NCBI GenBank assembly: GCA_947172645.1
Contig: CAMWBY010000003.1
Location: 124,001-188,000 of the forward strand
Source of the DNA: an uncultured Lachnospiraceae bacterium
GTDB lineage: Bacteria; Bacillota; Clostridia; Lachnospirales; Lachnospiraceae
Length of the DNA: 64,000 bases
Direction of reading: 5' to 3'
Shown: positions 17,345-25,810 of the stretch, one piece after another
Layout: each line of letters begins with the position of its first letter
Numbering within the stretch: the stretch's first letter is position 1
Position numbers and translations under genes: made by a program
Notes under the pieces: model-generated
Told to the model about the DNA's origin: nothing
Database searches by the model: none
The model's input: only the letters and a program-made list of their open reading frames with translations

Positions 17345-18091
17345 TCATTGTGTAGCATAGTTGAGTTTTACCGTGACGGAAGCATTTTTCAGCCTGGAAC
17401 TGGTATCGAAGGTACCGCCATAGCTGTACTCCGTGTTACTGTTCTGCGGCGTTATCTGGAAAACGCCAAGCGTGGCATTTAAGAGCTCTCCGGGCTGGGT
17501 GCCGCTTCCTGTCGCCATTAAGTCGATACGGTCTTTCGCGTTCTGGGTCGCCTGCTCAATCAGTTCCAGCTTCAGTTCATCCAGTTTCGTATAGTAATAC
17601 TCCGGCTCATAGGATATAAATTCCACGTCCGACTCAATCAGTTCTGAGATGTCCCTGGAGATTGCTTCGATTTTATCTACGTCCATGGATGTGATGGAAA
17701 TGCTCTGTGATAAGTCATAGCCGTCCAGGACTTCCCCTGTCCGGTTTCCTTCATCATTGTACAATGTCGTCCAGCGTTCGCTGATGGTTACCGAACTGAA
17801 TACCATTTCGTCCTCTGTCACGCCGTTTTTCTCCAGGTAGTCTTTGACCAGTTTGGCGTCTTTCGTGATACGTTGGTAAGCGTTTCGCGATGTAAGCCCT
17901 GAGGAAGAAAATTCCCCGCGCCATACGATTAAGTCAGCCTCGAAATCACAGTTGGCGGAACCTGTCGCCGTCAGGCCGCCGCTCCCAGATGTACGTTTGT
18001 AGCTGACGATGCTGAACGAAAAAACAGATACGCAGACAATGGCGCATATGCCTGCAATTAACGCAATAACAATTCCCTTATACTCCTTCAT
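17345..18091 (-). CDS. SIMPL-domain (DUF541) membrane-anchored protein
   Basis: A 248 aa protein with an N-terminal signal anchor (IVIALIAGICAIVCVSVFSF, residues 7-26) and an extracytoplasmic SIMPL/DUF541 domain. Seen: LTATGSANCDFEADLIVWRGEFS and the late stretch QATQNAKDRIDLMATGSG, typical of the family. SIMPL proteins are periplasmic or surface proteins of ill-defined role, some linked to oxidative stress. The first codon overlaps the hisG stop by 4 nt (ATGA), so it is translated with the his genes although it has no known part in histidine synthesis. Confidence 0.88.
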   Translation of the reverse strand: MKEYKGIVIALIAGICAIVCVSVFSFSIVSYKRTSGSGGLTATGSANCDFEADLIVWRGEFSSSGLTSRNAYQRITKDAKLVKDYLEKNGVTEDEMVFSSVTISERWTTLYNDEGNRTGEVLDGYDLSQSISITSMDVDKIEAISRDISELIESDVEFISYEPEYYYTKLDELKLELIEQATQNAKDRIDLMATGSGTQPGELLNATLGVFQITPQNSNTEYSYGGTFDTSSRLKNASVTVKLNYATQ

Positions 18092-18738
18092 GATAGTTCC
18101 CCTTTCTTTAAATCGGCAATCAGTTTCTTAATCCGTTCGGGTTCCATCTGCATACTGACCTGGTTGACAATCATCCTCGCGGAAAGCGGGCGGATTTCCT
18201 CTAACACTTCCAGGCCGTTCTCTTTCAGTGTGGAACCTGTCTCCACGATATCCACGATGACATCTGAAAGCTTTACAATGGGCCCCAGTTCCACGGAGCC
18301 ATTTAATTTGATGATATCCACGGTCTGATGCTTCATGTTGTAGAAATAGTCTTTGGCAATATTGGGATATTTCGTTGCAACCCGAATCATTTCATGGTGT
18401 TTCAGAAGCTCTTTGGCGTTTCTTGGCCCGCACACACACATCCTGCACTTGCCGTAGCCTAAGTCAAGCACTTCATAGACCCGGCGGTTTTCTTCCAGAA
18501 TGGTATCTTTTCCGACTACGCCGATGTCCGCCGCGCCATATTCCACATAAGTGGGCACGTCCGGCCCTTTTGAAAGAAAAAATTTCAATTTCAATTCTTC
18601 GTTGACGAAAATCAGCTTGCGGGAATCTTTGTCCTTCATTTCATCGCATGTGATGCCGATTTTTTCCAAAAGCTCCATTGTCTTATTCGCAAGACGCCCT
18701 TTGGCAAGGGCAAATGTCAAATATCTGTTTTCACTCAT
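18088..18738 (-). CDS. hisG: ATP phosphoribosyltransferase, short form
   Basis: A 216 aa HisG of the short type, which lacks the C-terminal regulatory domain and works with HisZ. It joins ATP and PRPP in the first step of histidine synthesis. Seen: the opening LTFALAKGRLANKTMELL, the central YGAADIGVVGKDTILE and the PRPP-binding DVIVDIVETGSTLKENGL. ATG 18736-18738 is preferred; an ATG four codons upstream sits only 1 nt from the GAGGAG. The stop overlaps the SIMPL-domain gene start. HisZ is encoded just upstream, as expected for this form. Confidence 0.96.
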   Translation of the reverse strand: MSENRYLTFALAKGRLANKTMELLEKIGITCDEMKDKDSRKLIFVNEELKLKFFLSKGPDVPTYVEYGAADIGVVGKDTILEENRRVYEVLDLGYGKCRMCVCGPRNAKELLKHHEMIRVATKYPNIAKDYFYNMKHQTVDIIKLNGSVELGPIVKLSDVIVDIVETGSTLKENGLEVLEEIRPLSARMIVNQVSMQMEPERIKKLIADLKKGELS

Positions 18739-18762
18739 TCTTATAACCATGCTCCTCTCTCA

Positions 18763-18796
18763 GCGTGCGAATTTGTGCTTTTCAGCACAAGTTTGC
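18763..18796. repeat. Intergenic inverted repeat between hisZ and hisG
   Basis: GTGCGAATTTGTGCTTTTCAG and its mirrored arm AGCACAAGTTTGCC form an imperfect hairpin with a CTTTTC-type loop in the 73-nt hisZ-hisG gap. It shares the GCGAATTT block of the intergenic repeats at 10181 and 23798. There is no T-run, so it is not a clear terminator; it could be a processing site or stabiliser inside the operon. Confidence 0.45.
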
Positions 18797-18811
18797 CTTT
18801 CTGTCATCCGA

Positions 18812-19930
18812 TTAAAGCTGCCTGCCCGGCAGCAATGCCACGTTCTTTCCCGCCGCACGCATCTGCCTGGCTTCATGGAGCTGCTCCCTGAAGTTTTCTT
18901 GTGTGTAAAACAGTTTGACATTGCCGTCAATTCCCGAAACGGCGGCTCCCTGTCTTCTCATCGCCGCCAACAAATCATCCACAACCACCATAAACCCGAT
19001 GGCCGGCGCATCTTTGCCAAACTGTTTCAAGAGGCCGTCATAGCGCCCGCCTTTCACGATGGCGTCCCCCACGCCATAGGTATATCCTTTAAAAATAATG
19101 CCCGTATAATAATTATACTTACTTAACATGCCAAGGTCAAAGGAAACATATTTCTCAACGCCATAATCGCACAGCACTTCATAAACTTTCTCAAGCCGCT
19201 CTATGGCGTTCTTTGACCGCCTGTTAGCGACTGACTTTTTGGCTTCCTCCAATGTTGCCGACGTGCCGAATAGTTCGCTGACTTTTAAGAGGAGTTCTTT
19301 ATCTTTTGGGTTTACGTGAATACGGTCAAGCAGCTCTTCCGCGCCGAAATAATTTTTGCCGGAAATATATTCCCGCAGTTCCAGCTCAGTCTCTTCGTCA
19401 AGTCCCGCTTCGTCGCAGATGCCTTTGAAATATTCCAGGTTTCCTACGCTGATTTGGAAATCGGACAGCCCGGCGTGGTACAGCGCCTCGATGGTCATGG
19501 CAATCATTTCCGCATCCGCCTGCACAGAACCGTCGCCAATCAGCTCCGCTCCCATCTGGGTCGCTTCCTTTAGCTTGCCCTGAAGGTTGGATGTATTTAT
19601 AAAAATACTGCCCTGGTAACAGAAACGAAGCGGAATGTCTTCATCCATAAAATATTTCGCCGCGCATCTGGCGATGGAAGGGGTAAAATCAGGCCGAAGC
19701 ACAAGCGTATTCCCTTCTTTATCAAAGAATTTATATAGTTCTTTGGACGGCGTCGTCCCTATTTCCTTGGAAAATACGTCAAAAAACTCAAAAGTAGGCG
19801 TCTGGATGTCCATGTATCCGTATCCTTTGATTTTTTCATGGAGGAGATGTTCCACAACAGTCTTTTTTGCTTTTTCTTCCCCGTATATGTCGCGCACGCC
19901 CTCCGGCGTATGTACCAGTTTCTTACCCAT
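18812..19930 (-). CDS. hisZ: ATP phosphoribosyltransferase regulatory subunit
   Basis: A 372 aa HisRS-like protein that forms the hetero-octamer with short HisG and confers histidine feedback. Seen: HTPEGVRDIYGEEKAKK, class II motif 2-like RPDFTPSIARCAAKYF with FCYQGSIFI, and the HisZ/HisS motif YYTGIIFKGYTYGVGDAIVKGGRYDGLL split over residues 280-310. It lacks the anticodon-binding domain of true HisRS. GGAGG lies 8 nt before ATG 19930. First gene of the his operon behind the promoter at 20048-20076. The C-terminus ends soon after LLPGRQL, slightly short for the family. Confidence 0.95.
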   Translation of the reverse strand: MGKKLVHTPEGVRDIYGEEKAKKTVVEHLLHEKIKGYGYMDIQTPTFEFFDVFSKEIGTTPSKELYKFFDKEGNTLVLRPDFTPSIARCAAKYFMDEDIPLRFCYQGSIFINTSNLQGKLKEATQMGAELIGDGSVQADAEMIAMTIEALYHAGLSDFQISVGNLEYFKGICDEAGLDEETELELREYISGKNYFGAEELLDRIHVNPKDKELLLKVSELFGTSATLEEAKKSVANRRSKNAIERLEKVYEVLCDYGVEKYVSFDLGMLSKYNYYTGIIFKGYTYGVGDAIVKGGRYDGLLKQFGKDAPAIGFMVVVDDLLAAMRRQGAAVSGIDGNVKLFYTQENFREQLHEARQMRAAGKNVALLPGRQL

Positions 19931-19952
19931 GCTATGCCTCCGTTATAATTTT

Positions 19953-20041
19953 AGTTTTATATCTGCAGAAACATTTATCTTGTGCGGAGTTACTTTATTG
20001 ATTCAACGTGATAATTCGACACCGCACTGCTATATAAAACT
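19953..20041 (-). promoter_or_regulatory. Structured 5' leader of the his operon
   Basis: The leader begins at or near 20041 with AGTTTTATAT (20041-20032), which pairs perfectly with ATATAAAACT (19962-19953). Inside this, GCAG (20030-20027) pairs with CTGC (19968-19965), and TGCGG (20026-20022) pairs with CCGCA (19987-19983). The closing helix ends just ahead of the Shine-Dalgarno. No T-box AGGGTGGNACCGCG sequence and no run of His codons is seen, so it is not a classic T-box or attenuator peptide. Confidence 0.6.
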
Positions 20042-20047
20042 CACTTT

Positions 20048-20076
20048 ACTATACTCTAATTCCATTAACTTGTCAA
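20048..20076 (-). promoter_or_regulatory. Promoter of the his operon
   Basis: TTGACA (20076-20071) and TATAGT (20053-20048) with a 17-bp spacer on the minus strand. Start expected near 20041, giving about 110 nt of leader before hisZ. Confidence 0.85.
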
Positions 20077-20088
20077 TTTATGGCCTGA

Positions 20089-20128
20089 TTTACGCTGCGC
20101 CTTCCCTTATATAGTTTTATGCTGCGCC
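20089..20128. repeat. Tandem 13-bp direct repeats upstream of the his promoter
   Basis: Two copies of GGCGCAGC-R-TAAA on the minus strand (20128-20116 and 20101-20089), 27 bp apart start to start. The nearer copy ends 12 bp upstream of the -35 box. They differ at one base. Position and spacing suggest a regulator binding site. Confidence 0.55.
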
Positions 20129-20147
20129 AATGGGGCTTGGCTCGTAT

Positions 20148-20684
20148 TTACTCAATCCGGTCGTCCAGGTCTTTCTGCAGGACATCCAGATAAGGCACTA
20201 AAACCCCGTGCTTCTTAGGCAGGATATATGCAGGGTTTAATTCATCGTAGCGGAAACTCTTGCGGCCGCCTTCTTTTGCCCTGTCCCAGAAGAAACGCAG
20301 CATTTCATAGGGAAGATAATAGAAAACGTCCCGGTGCGTATAATAAATCAGGAAAAACGCAACACCCTTCTGCTTCTCAAACTGCCCCATAAATTTTACC
20401 TGATGCTCATGGATATTCTGAAGGGCGAAAGTATCCACTGCGCATTCCTTGGCGTCGAAACAGACAGGAATACCCTGTACAACGCCAATGTAGTCAACCG
20501 TGCTCTTCTGGTCGAAATAGGCGAGGGTGATATGTCTCGTTTCTTTGTCTATATTGATAGGCGTGATGGGGGTAGGCACCTTCTGAATGAGCGCAAGCCC
20601 GTTTTCCAGATATTTCTCATTTGTCCTGTTGATTAAGTCTTCCAATGTGGAACCGCGCAGACCGCGGGAATTCCATGTCGCCAT
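20148..20684 (-). CDS. recU: Holliday junction resolvase RecU
   Basis: A 178 aa structure-specific nuclease that resolves Holliday junctions in Firmicutes recombination and chromosome segregation. Seen: WNSRGLRGSTLEDLINRTNEKY, the nuclease core QKSTVDYIGVVQGIPVCFDAKEC with the acidic and Lys residues of the PD-(D/E)xK fold, and HQVKFMGQFEKQKGVAFFLIYY. ATG 20682-20684 has AAGGTG 6 nt upstream; the longer reading frame upstream lacks one. It follows the RluA-type gene by 16 nt. No penicillin-binding protein gene, its common partner, is adjacent. Confidence 0.95.
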   Translation of the reverse strand: MATWNSRGLRGSTLEDLINRTNEKYLENGLALIQKVPTPITPINIDKETRHITLAYFDQKSTVDYIGVVQGIPVCFDAKECAVDTFALQNIHEHQVKFMGQFEKQKGVAFFLIYYTHRDVFYYLPYEMLRFFWDRAKEGGRKSFRYDELNPAYILPKKHGVLVPYLDVLQKDLDDRIE

Positions 20685-20700
20685 GTCTGTCACCTTCTTG

Positions 20701-21801
20701 TCATTTCGTGTCCGAAACGGCCCGGAAAATATCCGGCGTTTTTGAGACAAATGTTCTGCCGCTGATATCCCCGAAAGGCTCGTTCAATACCGGGAATTCT
20801 ACTTTATAGGCATGGAGAAGCTGAGAGGATACATGGAACTTTTTACGGTACGTTTCATTCCATGCTTTGTCCCCATATTTATAATCGCCAAGAAGCGGGT
20901 GTCCGACGCTTGCCAAATGCGCCCTGATTTGGTGGGGCTTACCGGTAAAAAGCTCCGCTTCCAGTAAAGTCTTGTCATGTTCCGTCCTGATTGGCCTGTA
21001 TCCGGTCTTGATGTAAGAATCCTGATTGTGCGTATTTGCCAAATCAGGAAATGGGAGCGTCTGGATAGATTCGGTAGATTTTATGTAAACTTTATTCCGC
21101 TTCTCATCTTTATACAGATACCCTTCGATGAGTTGTTCTTCCTTTACAATTCCTTTGACATACATTTGATAGTACTTATGGAGGGTTCTGTCTTTTAAAA
21201 GCCTGCCGAAAAGCTGCGCGCCTTGTAGAGATTTGGCGCAGAGCACGATACCGCCCGTGTTGCGGTCCAGCCGGTTACACACCGACGGCGTATAAAAAGC
21301 GATATCTTCCACGGACAATGCGCCGCTGTGAAGTAAGTATCCGACAAGCCATTCGTTTAAACTGAAATCTGTTTTCACGGCCTTCTGGGACAAAACGCCC
21401 GCGGGCTTGTCAGCCAGAAGGATATGGTCGTTCTCGTAGAGGACGGTTACGTCGTTTAGCCGTTGGAATGCCGTCTTATAGTCGTCAATCTGTCCGCTAT
21501 GGACACGGCGCGCTTCGCTGCCGGAGATATCGGAATATCCCGGGTTCCTTGCGGTGTCGCTTCGAAAGACGCCATCCTCGACTCCACGGAATTTTGCCAG
21601 GGTTTCATCGGAGAAAAAGACCGCCACAGTGTCGCCCGGAACTATTTTTTCATTTCCGTCCGCTTTCTGGCCATTTAGCGTAATATTTTTCTTGCGCAGC
21701 ATCTTGTAGATAAAACCGCTTCCTGCTTCGGGAAGCAACCTGCGCAGGTACTTGTCGAACCTCTGGCCTGCCTCTTTGTCTGTAATCGTCGTCTGATACA
21801 T
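20701..21801 (-). CDS. RluA-family pseudouridine synthase
   Basis: A 366 aa enzyme isomerising uridine to pseudouridine in rRNA or tRNA. Seen: an N-terminal S4 domain (GQRFDKYLRRLLPEAGSGFIYKMLRKKNITLNG split across residues 12-45) and the catalytic motif NRLDRNTGGIVLCAK with the Asp in RLDRNTGG. Next come the uridine-binding strands and the TGKPHQIRAHLASVGHPLLGD motif. This is the RluC/RluD type by architecture; the target site is not predictable. GAGGAAG precedes ATG 21801. In one transcript with recU. Confidence 0.94.
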   Translation of the reverse strand: MYQTTITDKEAGQRFDKYLRRLLPEAGSGFIYKMLRKKNITLNGQKADGNEKIVPGDTVAVFFSDETLAKFRGVEDGVFRSDTARNPGYSDISGSEARRVHSGQIDDYKTAFQRLNDVTVLYENDHILLADKPAGVLSQKAVKTDFSLNEWLVGYLLHSGALSVEDIAFYTPSVCNRLDRNTGGIVLCAKSLQGAQLFGRLLKDRTLHKYYQMYVKGIVKEEQLIEGYLYKDEKRNKVYIKSTESIQTLPFPDLANTHNQDSYIKTGYRPIRTEHDKTLLEAELFTGKPHQIRAHLASVGHPLLGDYKYGDKAWNETYRKKFHVSSQLLHAYKVEFPVLNEPFGDISGRTFVSKTPDIFRAVSDTK

Positions 21802-21815
21802 TGCACTTCCTCTGT

Positions 21816-22388
21816 TTAGATAGAAATCGAATACAAAAGACTGATAATTCCGTCCCGGTTTTTGTGTTCCTCGGTATCTAAATACGTTAACTGACTCAGT
21901 CGGTCTACATATTTGTCACGTTGAGAAAAGATTTTAACCGTCACGTTCTTAATTCCTTCCTGCATGAGCATCTGTTCTAAGTGTTTTCCCGCCTCATTAC
22001 AGTCGCATTTCGGATTTTCAGTGATGCCGCACAGCACATTTCCTTTTAACACCATATGGCTGATGGGGTAATTCTTCTGGTATGACGTGAAGTACAAATC
22101 ATAGAAGGTGGTAAGTTCTGTGTCAAAACCGCACACCGCGTCTTTGAGCGCCTCGCTGCACCCTTTTGCACGCATAAAAAGGATGAAGTTTACCATGCTT
22201 TTGCAGGCCGGAAGGCATCCTAGAATAGAAACGACTGTCAACAAGTTCCGGCTGCTTCCTGTAGTCACATACCCCATGACATACAATCCTACGCAGACTA
22301 CAAAAAATAATAGCGTCCTGAGCACTGTGACAACCTTGCGGTTCTCAATGTAACCATAAGAACCTTTCTTGATTATTTTGCTTTTCAT
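21816..22388 (-). CDS. Hypothetical protein with two N-terminal membrane segments
   Basis: A 190 aa protein that I do not recognise by family. Seen: two hydrophobic segments (TLLFFVVCVGLYVMGYV, about 26-42; LLTVVSILGCLPACKSMVNFI, about 49-69) and then a soluble cytosolic-looking domain with several Cys (VLCGITENPKCDCNEAG) and charged residues. GGAGGG lies before ATG 22388. It precedes the RluA-type gene by 14 nt and is probably cotranscribed. Confidence 0.7.
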   Translation of the reverse strand: MKSKIIKKGSYGYIENRKVVTVLRTLLFFVVCVGLYVMGYVTTGSSRNLLTVVSILGCLPACKSMVNFILFMRAKGCSEALKDAVCGFDTELTTFYDLYFTSYQKNYPISHMVLKGNVLCGITENPKCDCNEAGKHLEQMLMQEGIKNVTVKIFSQRDKYVDRLSQLTYLDTEEHKNRDGIISLLYSISI

Positions 22389-22432
22389 GTTCCCTCCATA
22401 TACGAAGTAAGATTTTCATTCAGCGCACTCGT

Positions 22433-22903
22433 TCACTGCCGCATCTTGCAGACATCCACCCATTCTGTGGCGCCGGAATACTGCTCTATCTCCGGAATGG
22501 TCAGCTCTATGGCGCTGTTTGCGCTGCCGCACGCAGGGAAAACGGTTGAGAAGCGTTTCAGGGATTCATCCAGATATACGGTGACGCCCTCGTTAATTCC
22601 GAAGGGACATACACCGCCCACGGCATGTCCAATCAGGGCTTGCGTCTCGTCCGCCGAAAGCATCTTTGCCTTCGTGGCAAATGTTGCTTTGTATTTGGCA
22701 TTGTCCACCTTTACGTCTCCGGCGCAGATAACCAGGATAGGTTTATCGTTCACCATGAAGGAAAGCGACTTCGCGATTCTCTCCGGTTCACAGTGCAATG
22801 CCTGGGCGGCCAGTTCTACGGTGGCGCTGGACTCGGAAAGCTCTTTAATACGTTCCTCCATGCCATATTGTTTAAAATACTCTTTTACACGTTCGATTGC
22901 CAT
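22433..22903 (-). CDS. ybaK: YbaK/EbsC-type aminoacyl-tRNA deacylase
   Basis: A 156 aa protein of the YbaK/ProX family, which hydrolyses mischarged tRNA such as Cys-tRNA(Pro). Seen: a substrate-binding stretch ERIAKSLSFMVNDKPILVICAG with the conserved Lys, VDNAKYKATFATKAKMLSADE and the signature GHAVGGVCPFG. ATG 22901-22903 has GAGGAAC upstream. It stands alone between the inverted-repeat element at 22949 and a membrane protein gene. Confidence 0.92.
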   Translation of the reverse strand: MAIERVKEYFKQYGMEERIKELSESSATVELAAQALHCEPERIAKSLSFMVNDKPILVICAGDVKVDNAKYKATFATKAKMLSADETQALIGHAVGGVCPFGINEGVTVYLDESLKRFSTVFPACGSANSAIELTIPEIEQYSGATEWVDVCKMRQ

Positions 22904-22948
22904 TTTGATATTGTTCCTCGTCTTTCTTAAGAATGTCAACTTTCATAA

Positions 22949-23003
22949 GCATTCGCCAAATGCTCGTGCAAGCACGGCACTTGGCTCATTGCTCGCGGGA
23001 ATA
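22949..23003 (+). repeat. 55-bp dispersed stem-loop repeat, copy 1
   Basis: A 55-bp block in the SDR-ybaK gap. Its reverse complement matches 39879-39933 at 50 of 55 positions. It folds into a long stem-loop: GCCAA/TTGGC outside, TGC/GCA in the middle and CGTG/CACG at the tip. Changes in the other copy keep most of the middle pairing. Confidence 0.7.
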
Positions 23004-23025
23004 AGGATGAGGCGGATTCGGTGCG

Positions 23026-23775
23026 TCAGGCGAATTTCTGCAGCACATTCTGGATACTCTGTGTCGCCAGATATAATATCTTCACAGGCAGGCCGCAGAT
23101 AGAAACGGACTTTCCCATCTTACAGTCTTCTATAGCTTTTGACACGACGCATTCCGTTTTTACCATCGTCAATTTCTTCAGCCTGTTCAGGCGGGTTTTG
23201 TCTCCATACGCATGTTCCAGAAAAGGCGTGTTGACAGGTCCCGGACAGACGGCCGTTACGCTGATGCCCCGGCCGGACAATTCTGTGCCAAGCGCCCTGC
23301 TGAAGGAGTATACGTAGGATTTCGACGCGGCATAGACCGCAAAGGCGGCCTGGGGAACGAACGCCGCGCCGGAAGCAAACTGGACGATTCTGCTTCCCCT
23401 TCTCATGTAGGGCAGGCAGAGCTTTGTCATTGTGGTCAATGCCATGATATTCAGCCGAATCATGGCGGACATATTCTCGCTGCTCAGATTGTCAAACGCC
23501 CCGTGCGTGCCCACGCCCGCACAGTTGACAAGGATTGTGATTTTTGGTTTTGTGATGGCGAGAACTTCCTCAAACTGCGCCATCTCCTTCTCATTTGCCA
23601 TGTCGATAACGATGGCGCGCGTCTTAGTCTTCATAAAGCGTGCCAACTCTTCCATCGGCTCCCGTCTGCGGGCGAGAAGCCAGATTTCATCTGTTTTGCG
23701 CAGCTTGCGGTCCAACTGCCTGGCAAATTCCATCCCCATGCCTGAGGATGCGCCTGTGATAATTGCGATATTCAT
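23026..23775 (-). CDS. SDR-family NAD(P)-dependent oxidoreductase
   Basis: A 249 aa short-chain dehydrogenase/reductase. Seen: the cofactor-binding TGASSGMG (residues 7-14), NCAGVG after the fourth strand, and the catalytic Ser/Tyr/Lys set with YAASKSYVYSF (YxxxK). The Arg-rich stretch LLARRREPMEE after the second strand suggests NADPH preference, by inference. Substrate unknown. GGGGG lies 6 nt before ATG 23775, within an intergenic block that recurs upstream of the radical SAM gene at 10130. Confidence 0.92.
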   Translation of the reverse strand: MNIAIITGASSGMGMEFARQLDRKLRKTDEIWLLARRREPMEELARFMKTKTRAIVIDMANEKEMAQFEEVLAITKPKITILVNCAGVGTHGAFDNLSSENMSAMIRLNIMALTTMTKLCLPYMRRGSRIVQFASGAAFVPQAAFAVYAASKSYVYSFSRALGTELSGRGISVTAVCPGPVNTPFLEHAYGDKTRLNRLKKLTMVKTECVVSKAIEDCKMGKSVSICGLPVKILYLATQSIQNVLQKFA

Positions 23776-23782
23776 TCTAATC

Positions 23783-23838
23783 CCCCATTCTTACTCAACC
23801 TGCGAATTTTGGGCGCAAGCACAAATTTTTTTCATTAA
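23783..23838. repeat. Intergenic repeat upstream of the SDR gene
   Basis: CCCCATTCTTACTC, AACCTGCGAATTT (23796-23808) and a following GGGCGCAAGCACAAATTTTTTT (23811-23832). The second part can form a stem with AATTTTG/CAAATT and ends in T7 on the plus strand. It shares the AACCTGCGAATTT block with 10181-10193. It also acts as the spacer between the YgiQ stop and the SDR start. Confidence 0.5.
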
Positions 23839-23875
23839 GCCAACACACAGCGTCTGATATTCTATAGTTCACCTA

Positions 23876-25810
23876 TTAAATGTTCTTTCTTTTGTGCACA
23901 TTTCGGATGGTCTTTTTCTTCTTTTTTGTATCTGTATGACTCTTAGAATTTGTCCGTTTATCTGCTGTGTCCTGGTTCCCATGGACAGTCTTCCATGCCC
24001 CATGGTTTGTATGTTCTGTCTGCCTGGGCCGAATCAGGCAGTTCTTTCCAAATCCGATTAAGTCTTCCCGGCCGCCTTTTATCAAAGCTTCCCTGACCAA
24101 ACCGTAATTGTTCGGGTTGCGGTACTGGATAAGCGCCCGCTGCATCGCCTTTTCATGAGGGTTACGGCAGACATACACTTTCTGACCGTTCCTTGGGTCT
24201 ATGCCGGTATAATACATCACCGTGGATACGGTGGAGGGCGTGGGATAGAAATCCTGGACCTGCTCGGGCATATACCCTAAATCCCTGAGATATTCTGCAA
24301 GTTCGATGGCTTCCTTGAGGGTGGAGCCGGGATGGGAGGACATCAGGTAAGGAACCAGGAACTGCTTCTTCCCGAGCGTTTCGTTGATTTTATAGTATTT
24401 GCGCACAAACCGCTCATAGACTTCTCTTCCCGGTTTGCCAAGCTTCGACAGTACCGCGTCCGAGATGTGTTCCGGCGCCACTTTCAGCTGTCCGCTCACG
24501 TGATGTTCCACCAGTTCACGGAAAAATGTGTCGTCTGGGTCCGCCATCAGATAGTCGAAACGGATACCGGAACGGATGAACACTTTTTTGACGCCCGGCA
24601 ATGCCCGCAGTTTACGCAACAGAGCCAGATAATCTTTATGATCCGCCTGCAGATTCGGGCATGGTTTTGGAAAAAGACATTGTCTTTCCTTGCATACACC
24701 CTGCGTGAGCTGCTTTTTGCAGGAGGGATGTCTGAAATTTGCAGTGGGGCCGCCCACGTCGTGAATATATCCTTTGAACGCCGGATCCTTTACAATCAGT
24801 TTGGCCTCCTCAATAATCGACTCATGGCTCCTTGTCTGGACCGTTCTCCCCTGGTGGAAGGTCAAGGCGCAGAAATTACAGCCTCCGAAACATCCCCTGT
24901 TGCTTACAAAAGAAAATTTCACTTCCGAGATGGCGGGGACGCCGCCCTTCTCCTCATAGGAGGGATGGTATGTCCGCATATAGGGAAGCGCGTAGACCGC
25001 GTCCATCTCCGCTTCGGTAAGGGAAGGCTGGGGAGGATTCTGAACCACATAGACGCTGTTCGGATATGCCTCCACCAATGTCTTTCCGGTAACAGGGTCT
25101 GTATGATTGTATTGGATGCGGAAACTTTCCGCGTATTTTTCAGGCTCCGCCCTCATCCTGTCGTAAGAAGGGAGCGATACGCTGTCATAGATTCCCTCTG
25201 CGTCTTTCGTCCTATAGACCGTCCCGCGGATAAAGGTGACGTCTTTTATTGGGATGCCGCTTGCCAGGGCGTCTGCGATTTCCACAATCGATTTCTCTCC
25301 CATGCCATAAGAAATCAAATCCGCCTGGCTGTCAAGCAAAACGGAACGTTTGAAGCTGTCCGACCAGTAATCATAGTGGGCCAGCCGCCTTAGGCTTGCT
25401 TCGATTCCGCCGATAATGACGGGGCAGTCTTTGTAGACTCTGCGGATGAGATTGCCGTAAACGACCGTCGCATGGTCAGGACGTTTATATGGCTCTCCCC
25501 CAGGGGTGTAGGCGTCCGTAGGACGATGCTTGCCGGACACGAAATAATGGTTCACCATGGAGTCCATATTCCCGCCGGATATGAGGAAGGCAAGCTTTGG
25601 CCTGCCAAGAACCGCAATGCTTCTTTCGTCTTTCCAGTCAGGCTGCGAGATGATACCAACAGTGTACCCATGAGATTGCAGCACCCGGCTTATGATGGCA
25701 TGTCCAAAGGAAGGATGGTCTACGTAGGCGTCCCCGATAACATAGACGAAATCCAACTGGTCTATACCCTGCTCTTCCATGTCTTTTTTAGAAATCGGTA
25801 AGAATCCCAT
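23876..25810 (-). CDS. YgiQ-family radical SAM protein
   Basis: A 644 aa radical SAM protein of the YgiQ (UPF0313) family; the reaction is unknown. Seen: an N-terminal cobalamin-like domain ([20 protein letters not shown]), then the cluster motif [18 protein letters not shown] near residue 320, and [13 protein letters not shown]. The typical C-terminal basic, low-complexity tail ([13 protein letters not shown]) is rich in Lys and His. ATG 25810 has GGAG 10 nt upstream and overlaps the end of the HAD gene by 23 nt, so the pair is coupled. Confidence 0.94.
   Translation of the reverse strand: MGFLPISKKDMEEQGIDQLDFVYVIGDAYVDHPSFGHAIISRVLQSHGYTVGIISQPDWKDERSIAVLGRPKLAFLISGGNMDSMVNHYFVSGKHRPTDAYTPGGEPYKRPDHATVVYGNLIRRVYKDCPVIIGGIEASLRRLAHYDYWSDSFKRSVLLDSQADLISYGMGEKSIVEIADALASGIPIKDVTFIRGTVYRTKDAEGIYDSVSLPSYDRMRAEPEKYAESFRIQYNHTDPVTGKTLVEAYPNSVYVVQNPPQPSLTEAEMDAVYALPYMRTYHPSYEEKGGVPAISEVKFSFVSNRGCFGGCNFCALTFHQGRTVQTRSHESIIEEAKLIVKDPAFKGYIHDVGGPTANFRHPSCKKQLTQGVCKERQCLFPKPCPNLQADHKDYLALLRKLRALPGVKKVFIRSGIRFDYLMADPDDTFFRELVEHHVSGQLKVAPEHISDAVLSKLGKPGREVYERFVRKYYKINETLGKKQFLVPYLMSSHPGSTLKEAIELAEYLRDLGYMPEQVQDFYPTPSTVSTVMYYTGIDPRNGQKVYVCRNPHEKAMQRALIQYRNPNNYGLVREALIKGGREDLIGFGKNCLIRPRQTEHTNHGAWKTVHGNQDTADKRTNSKSHTDTKKKKKTIRNVHKRKNI

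Noticed and set aside
18742-18811. Frameshifted C-terminus of hisZ
   Set aside because: Neither other frame after the stop gives HisZ-like sequence; the space holds a hairpin instead.
19953-20041. T-box riboswitch upstream of hisZ
   Set aside because: No AGGGTGGNACCGCG-like antiterminator sequence, no specifier loop and no terminator U-run.
24332-25393. 353-codon plus-strand frame within the YgiQ gene
   Set aside because: It is antisense to a strongly supported radical SAM gene and shows no domain; codon shadow.
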